NCBI GenBank assembly: GCA_030847615.1
Contig: JAUMIR010000003.1
Location: 59,319,001-59,383,000, forward strand
Length of the DNA stretch: 64,000 bases
Source of the DNA: Gambelia wislizenii
Lineage: Eukaryota > Chordata > Lepidosauria > Squamata > Crotaphytidae
Reading direction: 5' to 3'
This document shows, piece by piece, positions 54,141 to 63,140 of the stretch. Every line of letters begins with the position of its first letter. Position 1 is the first letter of the stretch. The notes beneath the pieces were generated by a model. That model saw only the letters and a list, made by a program, of their open reading frames with translations. It ran no database searches and was not told the origin of the DNA. Made by a program: the position numbers and the translations under genes.

Positions 54141-54861
54141 AGTGCCAAGAAGCCGGTCACTTAAGATTTTAAAGAGGAATAGTCAGGGAGACAGTGGTGG
54201 TTTACCACACCCTCTACGACAAGCTGTAGTTCAACACATCTGTGGGTACCAGGCTGGGGGAGACTGCTGCAGAGAAATAGACTAGAAATCCTTAGGTACC
54301 AATATGAGGTATAACATATGCTACAGAGAGCACATTCTAACAAAATACCTCTAGTGCCAATTCACCAAATAATCCCTCCCCACAACAGGTTTTTTAATTT
54401 ATAACATCTGTGCAACTTTGACATCTGCTGTTTTGTTTTATTTTTTATTTTTAACTTAGCTGTTCTAATTGTCCTGTTTTATTGTAATTCCTCTTCCTGT
54501 CCTGAAAATACAGGTACAGAAGGATGAGATATAAAGTAAATAAACACATTAACCTAAAATCACCACTTCCAGGCTGATGCATTAATAGAAGGAGTGAGTC
54601 AGTGTGGAATTTGAGGATGAGGATGACTAGAGTCATCTGCTGTTGACTTCTAAGTGTTTTTTTTTTTCCTTTCATGAATGGTTTTTGCCCATGAGTAAGC
54701 ACACCATAATCAGTTTGTTTCCAGAGGTACTGGGCAGTTATTTTTAGAGACTTTGTTTCAGTTTAAAGCAATGCTGCACTTTTGCTGCTGGGCCCTCACA
54801 GCAATCACAGATGAGGCCTACAGTATGTATAATCATTCATGCACAGCTCAGTTATTGACAG
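54141..54861. other. No gene seen
   Basis: T-rich run at 54655-54669; nothing recognised. Confidence 0.5.
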
Positions 54862-54975
54862 CAAAGCTTGGAAAACCTATGTTTTAAAACTAGAGCTCCC
54901 AGAATCCACAACTAGCACAACCAGGGCTCATGCTGGCTGGGTGATTATGGGAGTTGTAGTTTTTAAAAAGGTTTC
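54862..54975. repeat. hAT-like MITE (CTAGAGCTCCCAGAATC type)
   Basis: Left GGAAAACCTATGTTTTAAAA and right TTTTTAAAAAGGTTTCC are inverted; inside are ACTAGAGCTCCCAGAATCC and ATTATGGGAGTTGTAGT. Compact and clearly bounded. Confidence 0.7.
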
Positions 54976-55424
54976 CAGTTTACGTATTATCCAACACTCT
55001 TTCCTTTCTGCTCAGCCAAGTACCATAGCTCAATGATTGCTCCATCCTTGATGGATGCTTCTACCGTTTGCTGCTTCTAACCTGTCTGAAAGCTGCTGTT
55101 GTATTCTGTATCAAAGAGTGAGGCCTGTTAATGGCTCTTACCTATCCATTTGATGAAAACCTGCCATTTAAAGGCATTGCAAATAGTGATATAGTGAAAG
55201 AGCTGATGAGAGTGTGTACAAACAGGGCCCCAGAGGAAGAATGAAATATGCCTCTGCAAGTTTGAAAGCCTTGCCCAGAAAACATCAGCAGCCAGGGAAG
55301 GAGAACCTTACAGAATTAGATTAGACATCAGAAATGACAGAAACATAAATGCATCACTATTTTCTTCACTGATGTAGACAAAAACATTTTTAAAAAGCTG
55401 TGTCTTTTTCCCCCTAATGATTAA
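54976..55424. other. No gene seen
   Basis: Nothing recognisable. Confidence 0.5.
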
Positions 55425-55775
55425 GGAGATTTTCAGACCGCGTTTCAGCGTGCCTAGCGCGGGCGGAACTTTCGGGAGAGGGACGGCGGTCTTGCACGGC
55501 AGGGGGGCGTTTTCGGACGCCGTTGTCCCTCTCCCGAAACCATCCGTGTCACTTCCGTGAAGCTTTGGAAGCCGCAGAGTCATATTTTAATCACGGAGGT
55601 TGCCCGTAATTAAAATATGGCTCTGTGGCTTCCGAAGCTTCACGGAAGTGACACAGATGGTTTCGGGAGAGGGACAACGGCATCCGAAAACACCCCCCTG
55701 CCGCGCAAGACCGCCGTCCCTCTCCCGAAAGCTCCTCCCGCGCTAGGCATGCTGAAACGCGGTCTGAAAATCTCC
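55425..55775. mobile_element. Foldback (palindromic) transposon, copy 3
   Basis: A 351-bp inverted repeat with ends GGAGATTTTCAGACCGCGTT / AACGCGGTCTGAAAATCTCC, flanked by TAA at 55422-55424 and 55776-55778. It shares TCACTTCCGTGAAGCTT and GAGAGGGACGGCGGTC arms with copies 1 and 2. Arms are highly similar to each other and rich in CpG, pointing to recent insertion. Confidence 0.9.
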
Positions 55776-56059
55776 TAAGCCATCTTTTTCAGTCTCCTGT
55801 AGCTTTCCTACCAGAAACTGCCACTCAGATTGACAACAGTTAGAGAAATAGGTTTCTAGAGGAGAAATTGGGTAGAAGGTGGGCAAATATCTTAATATGA
55901 TCTTAAAAGTCAAGTTAGGTGGGAATGGGGATGGGGAAAAATAATGAACTAGTCATGTGGGGAAACAAACGTCCTGACAAAAATGTAAAAAGAGTTTGTG
56001 AGACTAACCAATTTTTTTGTGCATAAATTTTAATGGTTTAGAGCCGATTTATCAGATGT

Positions 56060-56604
56060 GCAATTCTAAATATACACTGGACTGACTATGTGACGAATGT
56101 TGTTGTCCTTGAGCAAGCAGGGATTACCAGCATTGAGGCCATGATATTGAGAACACAGCTGCACTGGGCAGGGCACGTTTCTAGGATGGAGGACCATCGC
56201 CTTCCCAAAATAGTACTCTATGGTGAACTCGCCACGGGTCAGCGTAAGAGGGGCACTTCAAAAAAGTGATACAAGGACTCCCTGAAACAACATCTCAGGC
56301 TCAGCCAAATTGATCACCAACAATGGTCCACCCTGGCCTCACATCGGGAGGCATGGAAACGCACTAGCCACAATGCTGCAGCCTCATTTGAGAACTCACG
56401 CCGTACAAGTCTTGAAGAGAAATGACAATGCAGAAAGAATCGCAACCTGGAAACATCACCCAAGGAGACCTTCTGCTGTGCTTTCTGCAACCAGACTTGT
56501 TTATCTCGGATTGGCCTTTTTAGTCATCAGCCTTCTTACAGAAAGCGTGGGATGAGTCCTTCCTGAATCTTCTTTTGCGAAGAAAGCCAGAGAGAGAGAG
56601 AGAG
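56060..56604 (+). mobile_element. Vingi/RTE-like LINE, copy E, 5'-truncated
   Basis: It starts at CAATTCTAAATATACACTGG (late RT/C-terminal region) and runs to the hairpin (TCTTCTTTTGCGAAGA, one change) and an (AG)n tail. A perfect 9-bp duplication ATCAGATGT lies at 56051-56059 and 56605-56613. Coding remains include THCA-side RMEDHRLPK and the C2H2 finger, with stops at several places. Confidence 0.92.
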
Positions 56605-56689
56605 ATCAGATGTATGAACTGTTGATGGAAACACAGCTAAGTTGAAGAAAAATTATAAACAAAATGGGCAATTAGGTCACAAAATCCGT

Positions 56690-57067
56690 ACCCTCCAATT
56701 GTCTCGACTTGCAGGAGCAGTCCTGATTAATCCTCTGTCATCCAATTTTCAGTTGCTTTTAAGATGTCCCAGTCTCCTTTTCCTCCCATTCCTCCTTTGT
56801 CATCAGCAATTGCTACAAACTGACTTCAAAGGCAAAAAATAGTTTGTACTTAATTAACTCAGCAGGAGGGAGAGGAGAAGATGACATCTTGCCCTTCCCT
56901 GTAGACTCAAGCAAAAGCAAACTGATGCAGCTTCTCCCAGCTTGTGGGTTTTGGCTTTTGGGGTTGCTTTTTTTTTGTTCATTAATAACTTTTTCCATCT
57001 TGATCACACTCTAATGTTACCTGTCCACATGTGTCCCTGTTCTCATCTGTGAAATGTTGGAGGGTAT
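56690..57067. repeat. CATACCCTCCAAC-ended repeat, copy 3, full length
   Basis: Left CGTACCCTCCAATTGTCTCG and right AATGTTGGAGGGTATG are inverted ends about 380 bp apart. Inside: AGCAGTCCTGATTAATCCTC, CTTAATTAACTCAGCAGGAG, ACTCAAGCAAAAGCAAACTG and GACAGGTAACATTAGAGTG on the minus strand. Probably a non-autonomous DNA transposon (hAT-like) by its TIRs; target duplication not clear. Confidence 0.65.
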
Positions 57068-57832
57068 GAAAATGCCTGGCCTCTTCCACAACATTTCTAT
57101 CAGGAATTCTGTCCAGGTTTTTTTTTACAAACCTACATGTTAATAAAACAGCTATTAAAAATTGGAGAGGATAGTTAAGTTTTAGATAACCCATTAGATG
57201 CTGGAGATCTAATAGACTAAACACATCGACTTAGAAACAGTGATGTCCCTGGTTGATATACATAAAATTGCAGCATTAGTTTGTTGTGGTTTAGCTGTGT
57301 GAAACTGGAAGATGGAGTGTCCATTAAATCTCTTTTAGTTTCTCCCCGTTAACTGTTAACTGTTGTAAGAAGCCATATATTTTATCACAGACTGGTCCTT
57401 AAGTCACCACCTTCTGCTTTTCTTCTTTTTCTTCAGTATCTTGCTATGCAAGATCCTTTCAGATAATTCATTCTATTGAGCGTCTAGTCCAGTGTCTATT
57501 CCAGTGGATGTATGAGGTCTGTCTATTAAATAATGAGACTGATACAATAACCCATCATTATATATATGTGTGTGTGTGTGTGTGTGTTTCAATTCTAATG
57601 CTTGCCCCTTCAATATACTCCCCGTTCATACTCACACATCAATGCAGTCTTGTTTTCCACCAGTTGAACACATGGAGCAGATCAGTTTCCGTCAGCTGTG
57701 TCAACACATCTAACTTTTTCTTCTCTACTGCATCAATTGACTCAAAACGTGTTCCTTTAAGTAACAATTTTACATTAGGGAAAAGAAAAAAGTTGCATGC
57801 TGCCGAGTCTGGCAAATATGGAGGATGTTCAA

Positions 57833-58878
57833 GGACTTTATCAGACCAGGCAAATATGGTGTCATCTCTCTCTCTGGCTTTTCTTCGCAAACGAAGATTC
57901 AGGAAGGAGTCCTTCGAGCCTGTGCAATGGATTTTTCTGGTGGAGCGCAGCGTGCACAGAACTGGCCTCACCCTTTAAACCAGAGATTCATCTGCCGTGG
58001 CCTTGCAAGCATGGACGTGGCAGCGAGGTCCTCGGGCCGTAGGTTTGATTAGAGTTTCCTTCTCTTAGATGGTTGACCTTACAGGGTTGGACGAGCACCA
58101 TCTGCCCGGGTTTGGGATTGGAGTTTTCCTTCTCCTAGGACGGTTGCCACAAGGCTAGAGAGCCCATCCTGCCCTTTGACGCTCTTTGTCAGACCCTTCG
58201 GTTTTGACCTGTCTGGCATGGGAGACCCTACCAGTGGCTATTATGCCACCGCCAGCATAGCTCAAAACATCATTAGGGTACGCAAGCCTCTCTCCCACAA
58301 CAAGGGGGCGTCAATGAAGAGGTATCATAACGAGGTGTCATAACGAGGCCTAATTAATGCAAAATGGCACACATATCAAATGATATCCTTTCGTGATAAT
58401 ATCTTGTCAATTAGGTATATTTTTTTATTGACAGGCCAAGCTGTCAATAGATAGGCTGTGGCGCTTTTTTGCTGGTATTATCGACATTTGAAACCTTGTG
58501 CCATTGTGCTCATGTGAATAGAGTGTCAATGACAGAACACTTCCGGGGGGAGATCAGGACAGCCAGGTAGGGCGTGCTCTTTTCTTTAACCTCCCCAGTT
58601 TACTTGTGATTTTTAAAGTGTGTTTCTGTGCTTCTGCATACTTTGAGAGTTTCCTTTGGTTTATTTTTTGAATTTGCCACACTTGCATCTTCTCACAAGA
58701 ATTGGTGAGATCTGGAACCAGGAAGTGAACAGAGCTCTGTTCACTCTCTGTTAGTGTCTGCGCTGCTTTTTCACATAAGTAAGGTAAGGTCTGGTATTGG
58801 GTGTTCTTTTGCCAGCATAAAAACACTACAAAATATGCCAGCAAAAGAACGTTTAGGGAGGGTGATCTGATAAAGTCC
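57833..58878. mobile_element. GGACTTTATCAGAC-terminal DNA transposon, copy 3, inside the mariner
   Basis: Ends GGACTTTATCAGACC and ATCTGATAAAGTCC are flanked by CAA at 57830-57832 and 58879-58881. Joining the outside gives an uninterrupted mariner frame, which proves the 3-bp target duplication. It is about 570 bp once the LINE derivative at 57866-58333 is removed, the same size as copy 2. Shared inner segments: GGCCAAGCTGTCAATAGATA, GGCTGTGGCGC, CAGGACAGCCAGGTAGG. Confidence 0.92.
57866..58333 (-). mobile_element. Internally deleted non-autonomous derivative of the Vingi-like LINE
   Basis: On the minus strand the last ~50 bases (57918-57866) are exactly the LINE 3' end: GAGTCCTTCCTGAATCTTCG, the hairpin TCTTCGTTTGCGAAGA and the (AG)n tail. 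The preceding ~415 bases are unlike any other LINE segment here and look like a 5' region (GAGCTATGCTGGCGGTGG, TAGGGTCTCCCATGCCAGAC). A perfect 8-bp duplication GGTGTCAT lies at 57858-57865 and 58334-58341. No endonuclease or RT code is present, so it must use enzymes in trans. Confidence 0.9.
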
Positions 58879-59881
58879 CAAGTATAGTAATGCATTTATT
58901 GGCCAAAACTGCTTCACAGAAAGTGCTGTGTGAGCAGGCACATTGTCTTGATGAAGAATGAAACCATTTTTCTACAGTTCTAGCCTTTTTTTCCTGACTC
59001 TCTCAGCTTTGTCAAAACTTCCTTATAATAATGCAGGTCCACTGTTCGTTCTTCTGGAACCCATTCTGCCAAAATTAAGCCCTTGATGTCAAAATAAACA
59101 ATGAGCATGGCTTTGAATGTGGACTTGCTTTGACGTACTTCTTTCATTCTTGGTGATGCTGGTGCTTTCCAGTGCACTGTTGTTTTGTCTCAGGATCATA
59201 CTGTAAGATTCATGTTTCATCACAAGTGATAATTTTTTGAAAAAGGTTTGGGTCCTTCTCAAGTTGCTGCAGAATGCCAGCGCAAATTTCCTTGCAGCAC
59301 TCTTTGCTCCAGTGTGAGAACGGGACCATCTTGGCACAAACTTTTTTCATGTTGAGATCCTCATGCAAAATTTTCCATGCCGTGTCTTTTGACAATGTTC
59401 ACAGCTTCACCTGTCATTAGGACAATGAGTCAGCGGTCTTCTCGAATGATCTGGCTGATCTTCCCCCACAATTTCTTTGGTTCTTGAAGTAGAAGGTTGT
59501 CCAGGACATTCATTGTCTTCCACATTCTCATGTCCTTCTCTGAATCTTTTGTGCCACTCAAACACATGCACACAAGATGTGCAGTCTTCCTTATAGGTCT
59601 CGGTAAGCATTTGAAAAGATTCCGTTGGTGTTTTGTTCAATTTTACTAAAAATTTCAAATTGACACATTCCTCGACTTTTAAACTTAGCATTTTTCCAGC
59701 ACACAACAGACAACACAGCTACTTTAAATGATGACTGACAATTAACTGAATGGCCAAGAGTGTTGATGTTTGTCATGCAGGTTCAGACATGTTCAAGGTC
59801 ACCACTCAAGTGTTCACAATCAGTTCTCCCTGATTTGTCTGAAAGGTATCAACACAGTCCCATTATTTAATAGACAGACCA

Positions 59882-60144
59882 TATTATGCCTCTTTTACAG
59901 AGCTTGGAAAGTTACTTTTAAAAAGCAATTCATTGTGTAACTCATATAAAGTCCCCTCAAAATTAATTTGTATGTTATTTTTGAAATGTAACTTCTTAAC
60001 CTCTTTGTTACAAGAAAAGCGAACTCATACGAACTCAATTTAATAATTTATAAACAAAAACATTAAACATTAAATATTAAAATATTAAAATGCATACAAA
60101 GCCTAGCAAACCTTTAAAATAGCACTGCACAGCATTAAAAGCCC
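59882..60144. other. No gene seen
   Basis: A stretch with AGCTTGGAAAGTTACTTTTA (about 59892) resembles the start of a hAT-like MITE, without the second arm. A/T-rich from 60030. Confidence 0.4.
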
Positions 60145-60430
60145 AACCCTAGTCCGTTTGTAAAAGCCGACCTTCACAATGGAAGGAAAGTAAGAATGGT
60201 GCCATCCTGGCCTTTCTAGGGAGGGAGTTCCAGAGTGTGGAAGCAGCCACTGAGAAGGCCCTCTCTCTTGTTCCTACCAAATGAGCCCAAGAAGTTGGTG
60301 GAACAGAGCAGAGGGCTTCTCCAGACAATTTTAGAGCTCTCCTGGGCATGAGAGGGAGATACAGTCCTTCAAATAACCTGTACCCAAGCCATATAGGGCT
60401 GTGTAGGTCAAAACCAGCCCTTTGAATTTT
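60145..60430 (-). mobile_element. Older L2 LINE, 3' portion (continues at 63058)
   Basis: The minus strand gives AKFKGLVLTYTALYGLGTGY, then PRRALKLSGEALCSVPPTSW and LVGTRERAFSVAASTLWNSL, PRKARMAPFLLSFHCE: the C-terminal end of an L2-type RT protein. Its upstream part ends at about 63058 with LLQQLHWLSVYT, so the two pieces were contiguous before the younger element (60431-63057) was inserted. Confidence 0.8.
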
Positions 60431-63057
60431 GCCTAGAAATAATAATAATAATAATAATAATATTTATTTATACCCCGCCCCTCTGCTAAAAACAATTGGG
60501 CCGGCTTCCAACAATTAAAACATTTAATAATAACTAAAAACAACACCCACACCCACCCTCCCCCATAAAAAGACATTAAACACTATAAAATTAAAACCTT
60601 CTAACTAAAAACACATTTAAAAACAAATATATACATAATTTTAAAAAGCCAGGAGACTGAGCTCCTGAGACCGGGATCTAATCAGGAAAGGCCTGGCGAA
60701 AGAGATCCGTCTTTAGTGCTTTTTTAAAGCTACTCAAGCTTGTCAACTGACGGATCTCATTCGGCAGGCCATTCCATAAATTGGGGGCGATTACCAAAAA
60801 GGCCCTCTGGGAGGTTGCAGACAGCCTAGATTTTTGTGGCTGAAGCAGATTCCTCCCAGAGGACCGGAGTGCGCAGGGAGGATTGTATGGGAGGAGGCGG
60901 TTCCGGAGATAAGTTGGACCCAAGCCATTTAGGGCTTTAAAGGTAATAACCAACACCTTATATTGGGCCTGGAAAGTGATAGGTAGCCAGTGGAGAGATT
61001 TTAATACTGGAGTTATATGATCTCTCAGAGATGTTCCTGAGACCACTCTGGCTGCCATATTTTGTACCAACTGAAGTTTCCGGACCAAGCACGAGGGTAG
61101 CCCCATATAGAGCGCATTGCAGAAATCTAGACGAGAGGTTACCAGCACGTGCACCACAGTCTCGAGGTCCCTTACTTCCAGGAAAGGGCGCAGCTGGCGT
61201 ATCAGCCGAAGCTGATAACAAGTGCTCCTGACCGTCGCATTCACTTGACTCATCATCTGAAGCGATGAATCAAGGAGCACCCCCAGACTGAGAACACAGT
61301 CCTTAACGGAGAGCGTGACCCCATTCAGGACTGGCGGTTGCAACCCATCTCCTGGTTTCGGGGCTGCTACCTTGAGCACCTCCATTTTGTCCAGATTCAA
61401 TCTCAATCTGTTTTTTCTCATCCAGCCCATTACTGCTTTAAGACTGTCATTAAGAGGAGAGATGCCATTGGAATTCGAGGCCGATGATCGGGACAAGGAG
61501 AAATAGATCTGGGTGTCATCAGCATACTGATAACACCCAGCCCCATAACTCCGAATAATCTCACCCAGCAGCTTCATATAGATGTTAAACAGCATCGGGG
61601 ACAAGATGGTGCCCTGCGGAACACCACAAGTAAGCTCCTTTCTGCTGGAGCAGCTGTCCCCAAGCCGCACCCTCTGGGACCTGCCCGAGAGGAAGGACCG
61701 GAACCACTGGAGTGCAGTGCCTCCGATTCCTAACCCACTCAGGCGATCCAGGAGAATGCCATGATTTATCATATCGAAAGCCACTGAGAGGTCCAGAAGC
61801 ACCAACAGGGACACATTACCCCTGTTGATGCTTAGACGCAGATCATCGGTCAAGGCAACCATGGCAGTCTCAACTCCAAATCCCGTCCTGAAGCCAGTTT
61901 GAAATGGGTCTAGATAATCAGTTTCATCCAAGACCACTTGGAGTTGAAGAGCAACTGCCCTCTTGATCACTTTGCTCAAGAATGGTAACATAGAAACCGG
62001 CCTATAGTTGTTCATGTCCAGGGGGTCTAGGGAAGGCTTTTTCAGGAGCGGCCTAACCGCCGCTTCCTTTAAACAGGATGGAACACACCCTTCCCTGAGG
62101 GATGCATTGATGATGTCCTTAAGGAACACCATCAAGGCACCCCCCCCCCGGATGGCCAGCCATGAAGGGCAAGGATCAAGAGGGCAGGTCGTCTTCCTCA
62201 CTCTACCCAGTAGCTTGTCCACATCCTCGGTACTCACAGATTGAAATTGATTCAGTAAACTTATATCAACGGAGTTGCTGGACACCTTGTCAATTGTTTC
62301 TGTCAAAATGCTGGCATCTAAGTCGGCTCTTATCCGAGAGATTTTATCTGCAAAGTAGTTGTTAAATGCATCACAGCAGGCCGTTGTTGGGTTAAGCAAT
62401 GGGTTCTGCACAGGTATAACCTGTGTCATCTCCCTTACCACCCTAAACAGCTCTGCTGGATGGGACTCTGCAGACGCAATATGTGCAGAGGAGAAGGATC
62501 TTTGCGCTGCACGTATTGCCTCTTGATAGGACAGAAGAAAGTTCCTATGTTGAGTCCTGTCGGATACGAGTTGAGTTTTCCACCAGTTGTACTCTAGTCG
62601 TTGTCCAACCCGCTTCATTTTCCTAAGCTCTGAAGTATACCATGGCTTACGATTAGAAGCGGGTTGGAAAGGATGCTTGGGAGTGATTGTGTCAATAGCC
62701 TTGGTAAGACTGGTGTTCCAAGTATTAACCAAAGCTTCGACAGGGTCACCGGCGTTACCAACCATTAAACTCTCCAAGGCTTTCTGGAATCCTCTTGGTT
62801 CCATTAGCCTTTGGGGGCGGACCATTCTAATGGGTCCACCACCCCCGGTGGGGCGGGAAGAGACTCTTAGTTCAGTCTTGACCAGGAAATGATCCGTCCA
62901 TGACAATGTGGTGGTTTTAATAACTGCCGCCCATGGATATTCCTGTTCCGTACTAAAGACCGCATCGAGAGTATGACCTGCACAATGTGTGGGTCCAATG
63001 ACCAATTGAGATAGGCCCATGTTTGTCATGGTTTCCATGAACTCCCGAGCCGCACAA
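60431..63057 (-). mobile_element. Younger L2 LINE, 5'-truncated, with (AAT)n tail
   Basis: It runs on the minus strand from the end of the endonuclease domain to a 3' UTR (60470-60670, with TTTATACCCCGCCCCTCTGC) and an (ATT)n tail (60431-60465). It sits within an older L2 in the same orientation. The reading frame is open throughout, indicating a recent insertion. I did not find a clear target duplication. Confidence 0.88.
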
Positions 63058-63140
63058 GTCAGATTTGTATAGACTGACAACCAATGGAGCTGTTGCAGCA
63101 AGAAAGTTGTGTGCTCCCTGTAGTCAGCCCTAGTTAACAA
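60678..63140 (-). CDS. L2 LINE protein: endonuclease tail, reverse transcriptase, C-terminal region
   Basis: An uninterrupted frame of 820 codons. Residues 1-28 belong to the older L2 (LTRADYREHTTFLLQQLHWL is its RT C-terminus read through), so the start is not a natural initiator. From about residue 29 it is the younger element: the endonuclease end with GPTHCAGHTLDAVFS and the catalytic-type WTDHFLV (about 81-87), then MNNYRPVSMLPFLSKVIKRA (376-395), motif A VLLDLSVAFD (447-456), motif B GVPQGTILSPMLFNIY (506-521), motif C YQYADDTQIYFS (537-548) and the thumb and C-terminal KLQLVQNMAARVV and LWNGLPNEIRQLTSLSSFKK. All RT catalytic aspartates are present. The endonuclease N-terminus is missing, so it cannot retrotranspose by itself. 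L2 proteins reverse transcribe at nicked DNA. Confidence 0.9.
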   Translation of the reverse strand: MLTRADYREHTTFLLQQLHWLSVYTNLTCAAREFMETMTNMGLSQLVIGPTHCAGHTLDAVFSTEQEYPWAAVIKTTTLSWTDHFLVKTELRVSSRPTGGGGPIRMVRPQRLMEPRGFQKALESLMVGNAGDPVEALVNTWNTSLTKAIDTITPKHPFQPASNRKPWYTSELRKMKRVGQRLEYNWWKTQLVSDRTQHRNFLLSYQEAIRAAQRSFSSAHIASAESHPAELFRVVREMTQVIPVQNPLLNPTTACCDAFNNYFADKISRIRADLDASILTETIDKVSSNSVDISLLNQFQSVSTEDVDKLLGRVRKTTCPLDPCPSWLAIRGGGALMVFLKDIINASLREGCVPSCLKEAAVRPLLKKPSLDPLDMNNYRPVSMLPFLSKVIKRAVALQLQVVLDETDYLDPFQTGFRTGFGVETAMVALTDDLRLSINRGNVSLLVLLDLSVAFDMINHGILLDRLSGLGIGGTALQWFRSFLSGRSQRVRLGDSCSSRKELTCGVPQGTILSPMLFNIYMKLLGEIIRSYGAGCYQYADDTQIYFSLSRSSASNSNGISPLNDSLKAVMGWMRKNRLRLNLDKMEVLKVAAPKPGDGLQPPVLNGVTLSVKDCVLSLGVLLDSSLQMMSQVNATVRSTCYQLRLIRQLRPFLEVRDLETVVHVLVTSRLDFCNALYMGLPSCLVRKLQLVQNMAARVVSGTSLRDHITPVLKSLHWLPITFQAQYKVLVITFKALNGLGPTYLRNRLLPYNPPCALRSSGRNLLQPQKSRLSATSQRAFLVIAPNLWNGLPNEIRQLTSLSSFKKALKTDLFRQAFPD

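Larger units (their letters stand above)
57590..59691 (-). pseudogene. mariner transposase, interrupted
   Basis: The likely start is the ATG at 59689-59691 (MLSLKVEECVNLKFLVKLNK). Then come the helix-turn-helix part with TSCVHVFEWHKRFREGHENV and PGQPSTSRT, and AWKILHEDLNMKKVCAKMVP. The catalytic first D is in IITCDET (about 59215); further on are SKSTFKAMLIVYFDIKGLIL and EWVPEERTVDLHYYKEVLTK. The second D is in DN-PAHTALS (about 58945). The insertion at 57833-58878 separates it from the third D in HPPYLPDSA (about 57815). The remainder is CNFFLFPNVKLLLKGTRFES. Mariners use a DD34D triad for cut-and-paste. Several frame changes also break it. Confidence 0.88.
57513..59881 (-). mobile_element. 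mariner-type DNA transposon, split by a nested insertion
   Basis: Inverted terminal repeats GGTCTGTCTATTAAATAATG (left, from 57516) and CATTATTTAATAGACAGACC (right, to 59880) are bounded by TA (57511-57512 and 59882-59883). Without the 1,046-bp insertion at 57833-58878 plus its 3-bp duplication the element is about 1.3 kb, the normal mariner size. The transposase lies on the minus strand. A (TG)n run (57569-57588) lies near the left end. Confidence 0.93.

Noticed and set aside
57639..57971. 110-codon minus-strand frame as one protein
   Set aside because: It is a chimera: the N-terminal half is the LINE derivative 3' end, the C-terminal half is the mariner transposase end.
60678..63140. 820-codon frame as a host gene
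   Set aside because: All motifs are those of an L2 LINE reverse transcriptase, and the first 28 codons come from a neighbouring older L2 read through a junction.
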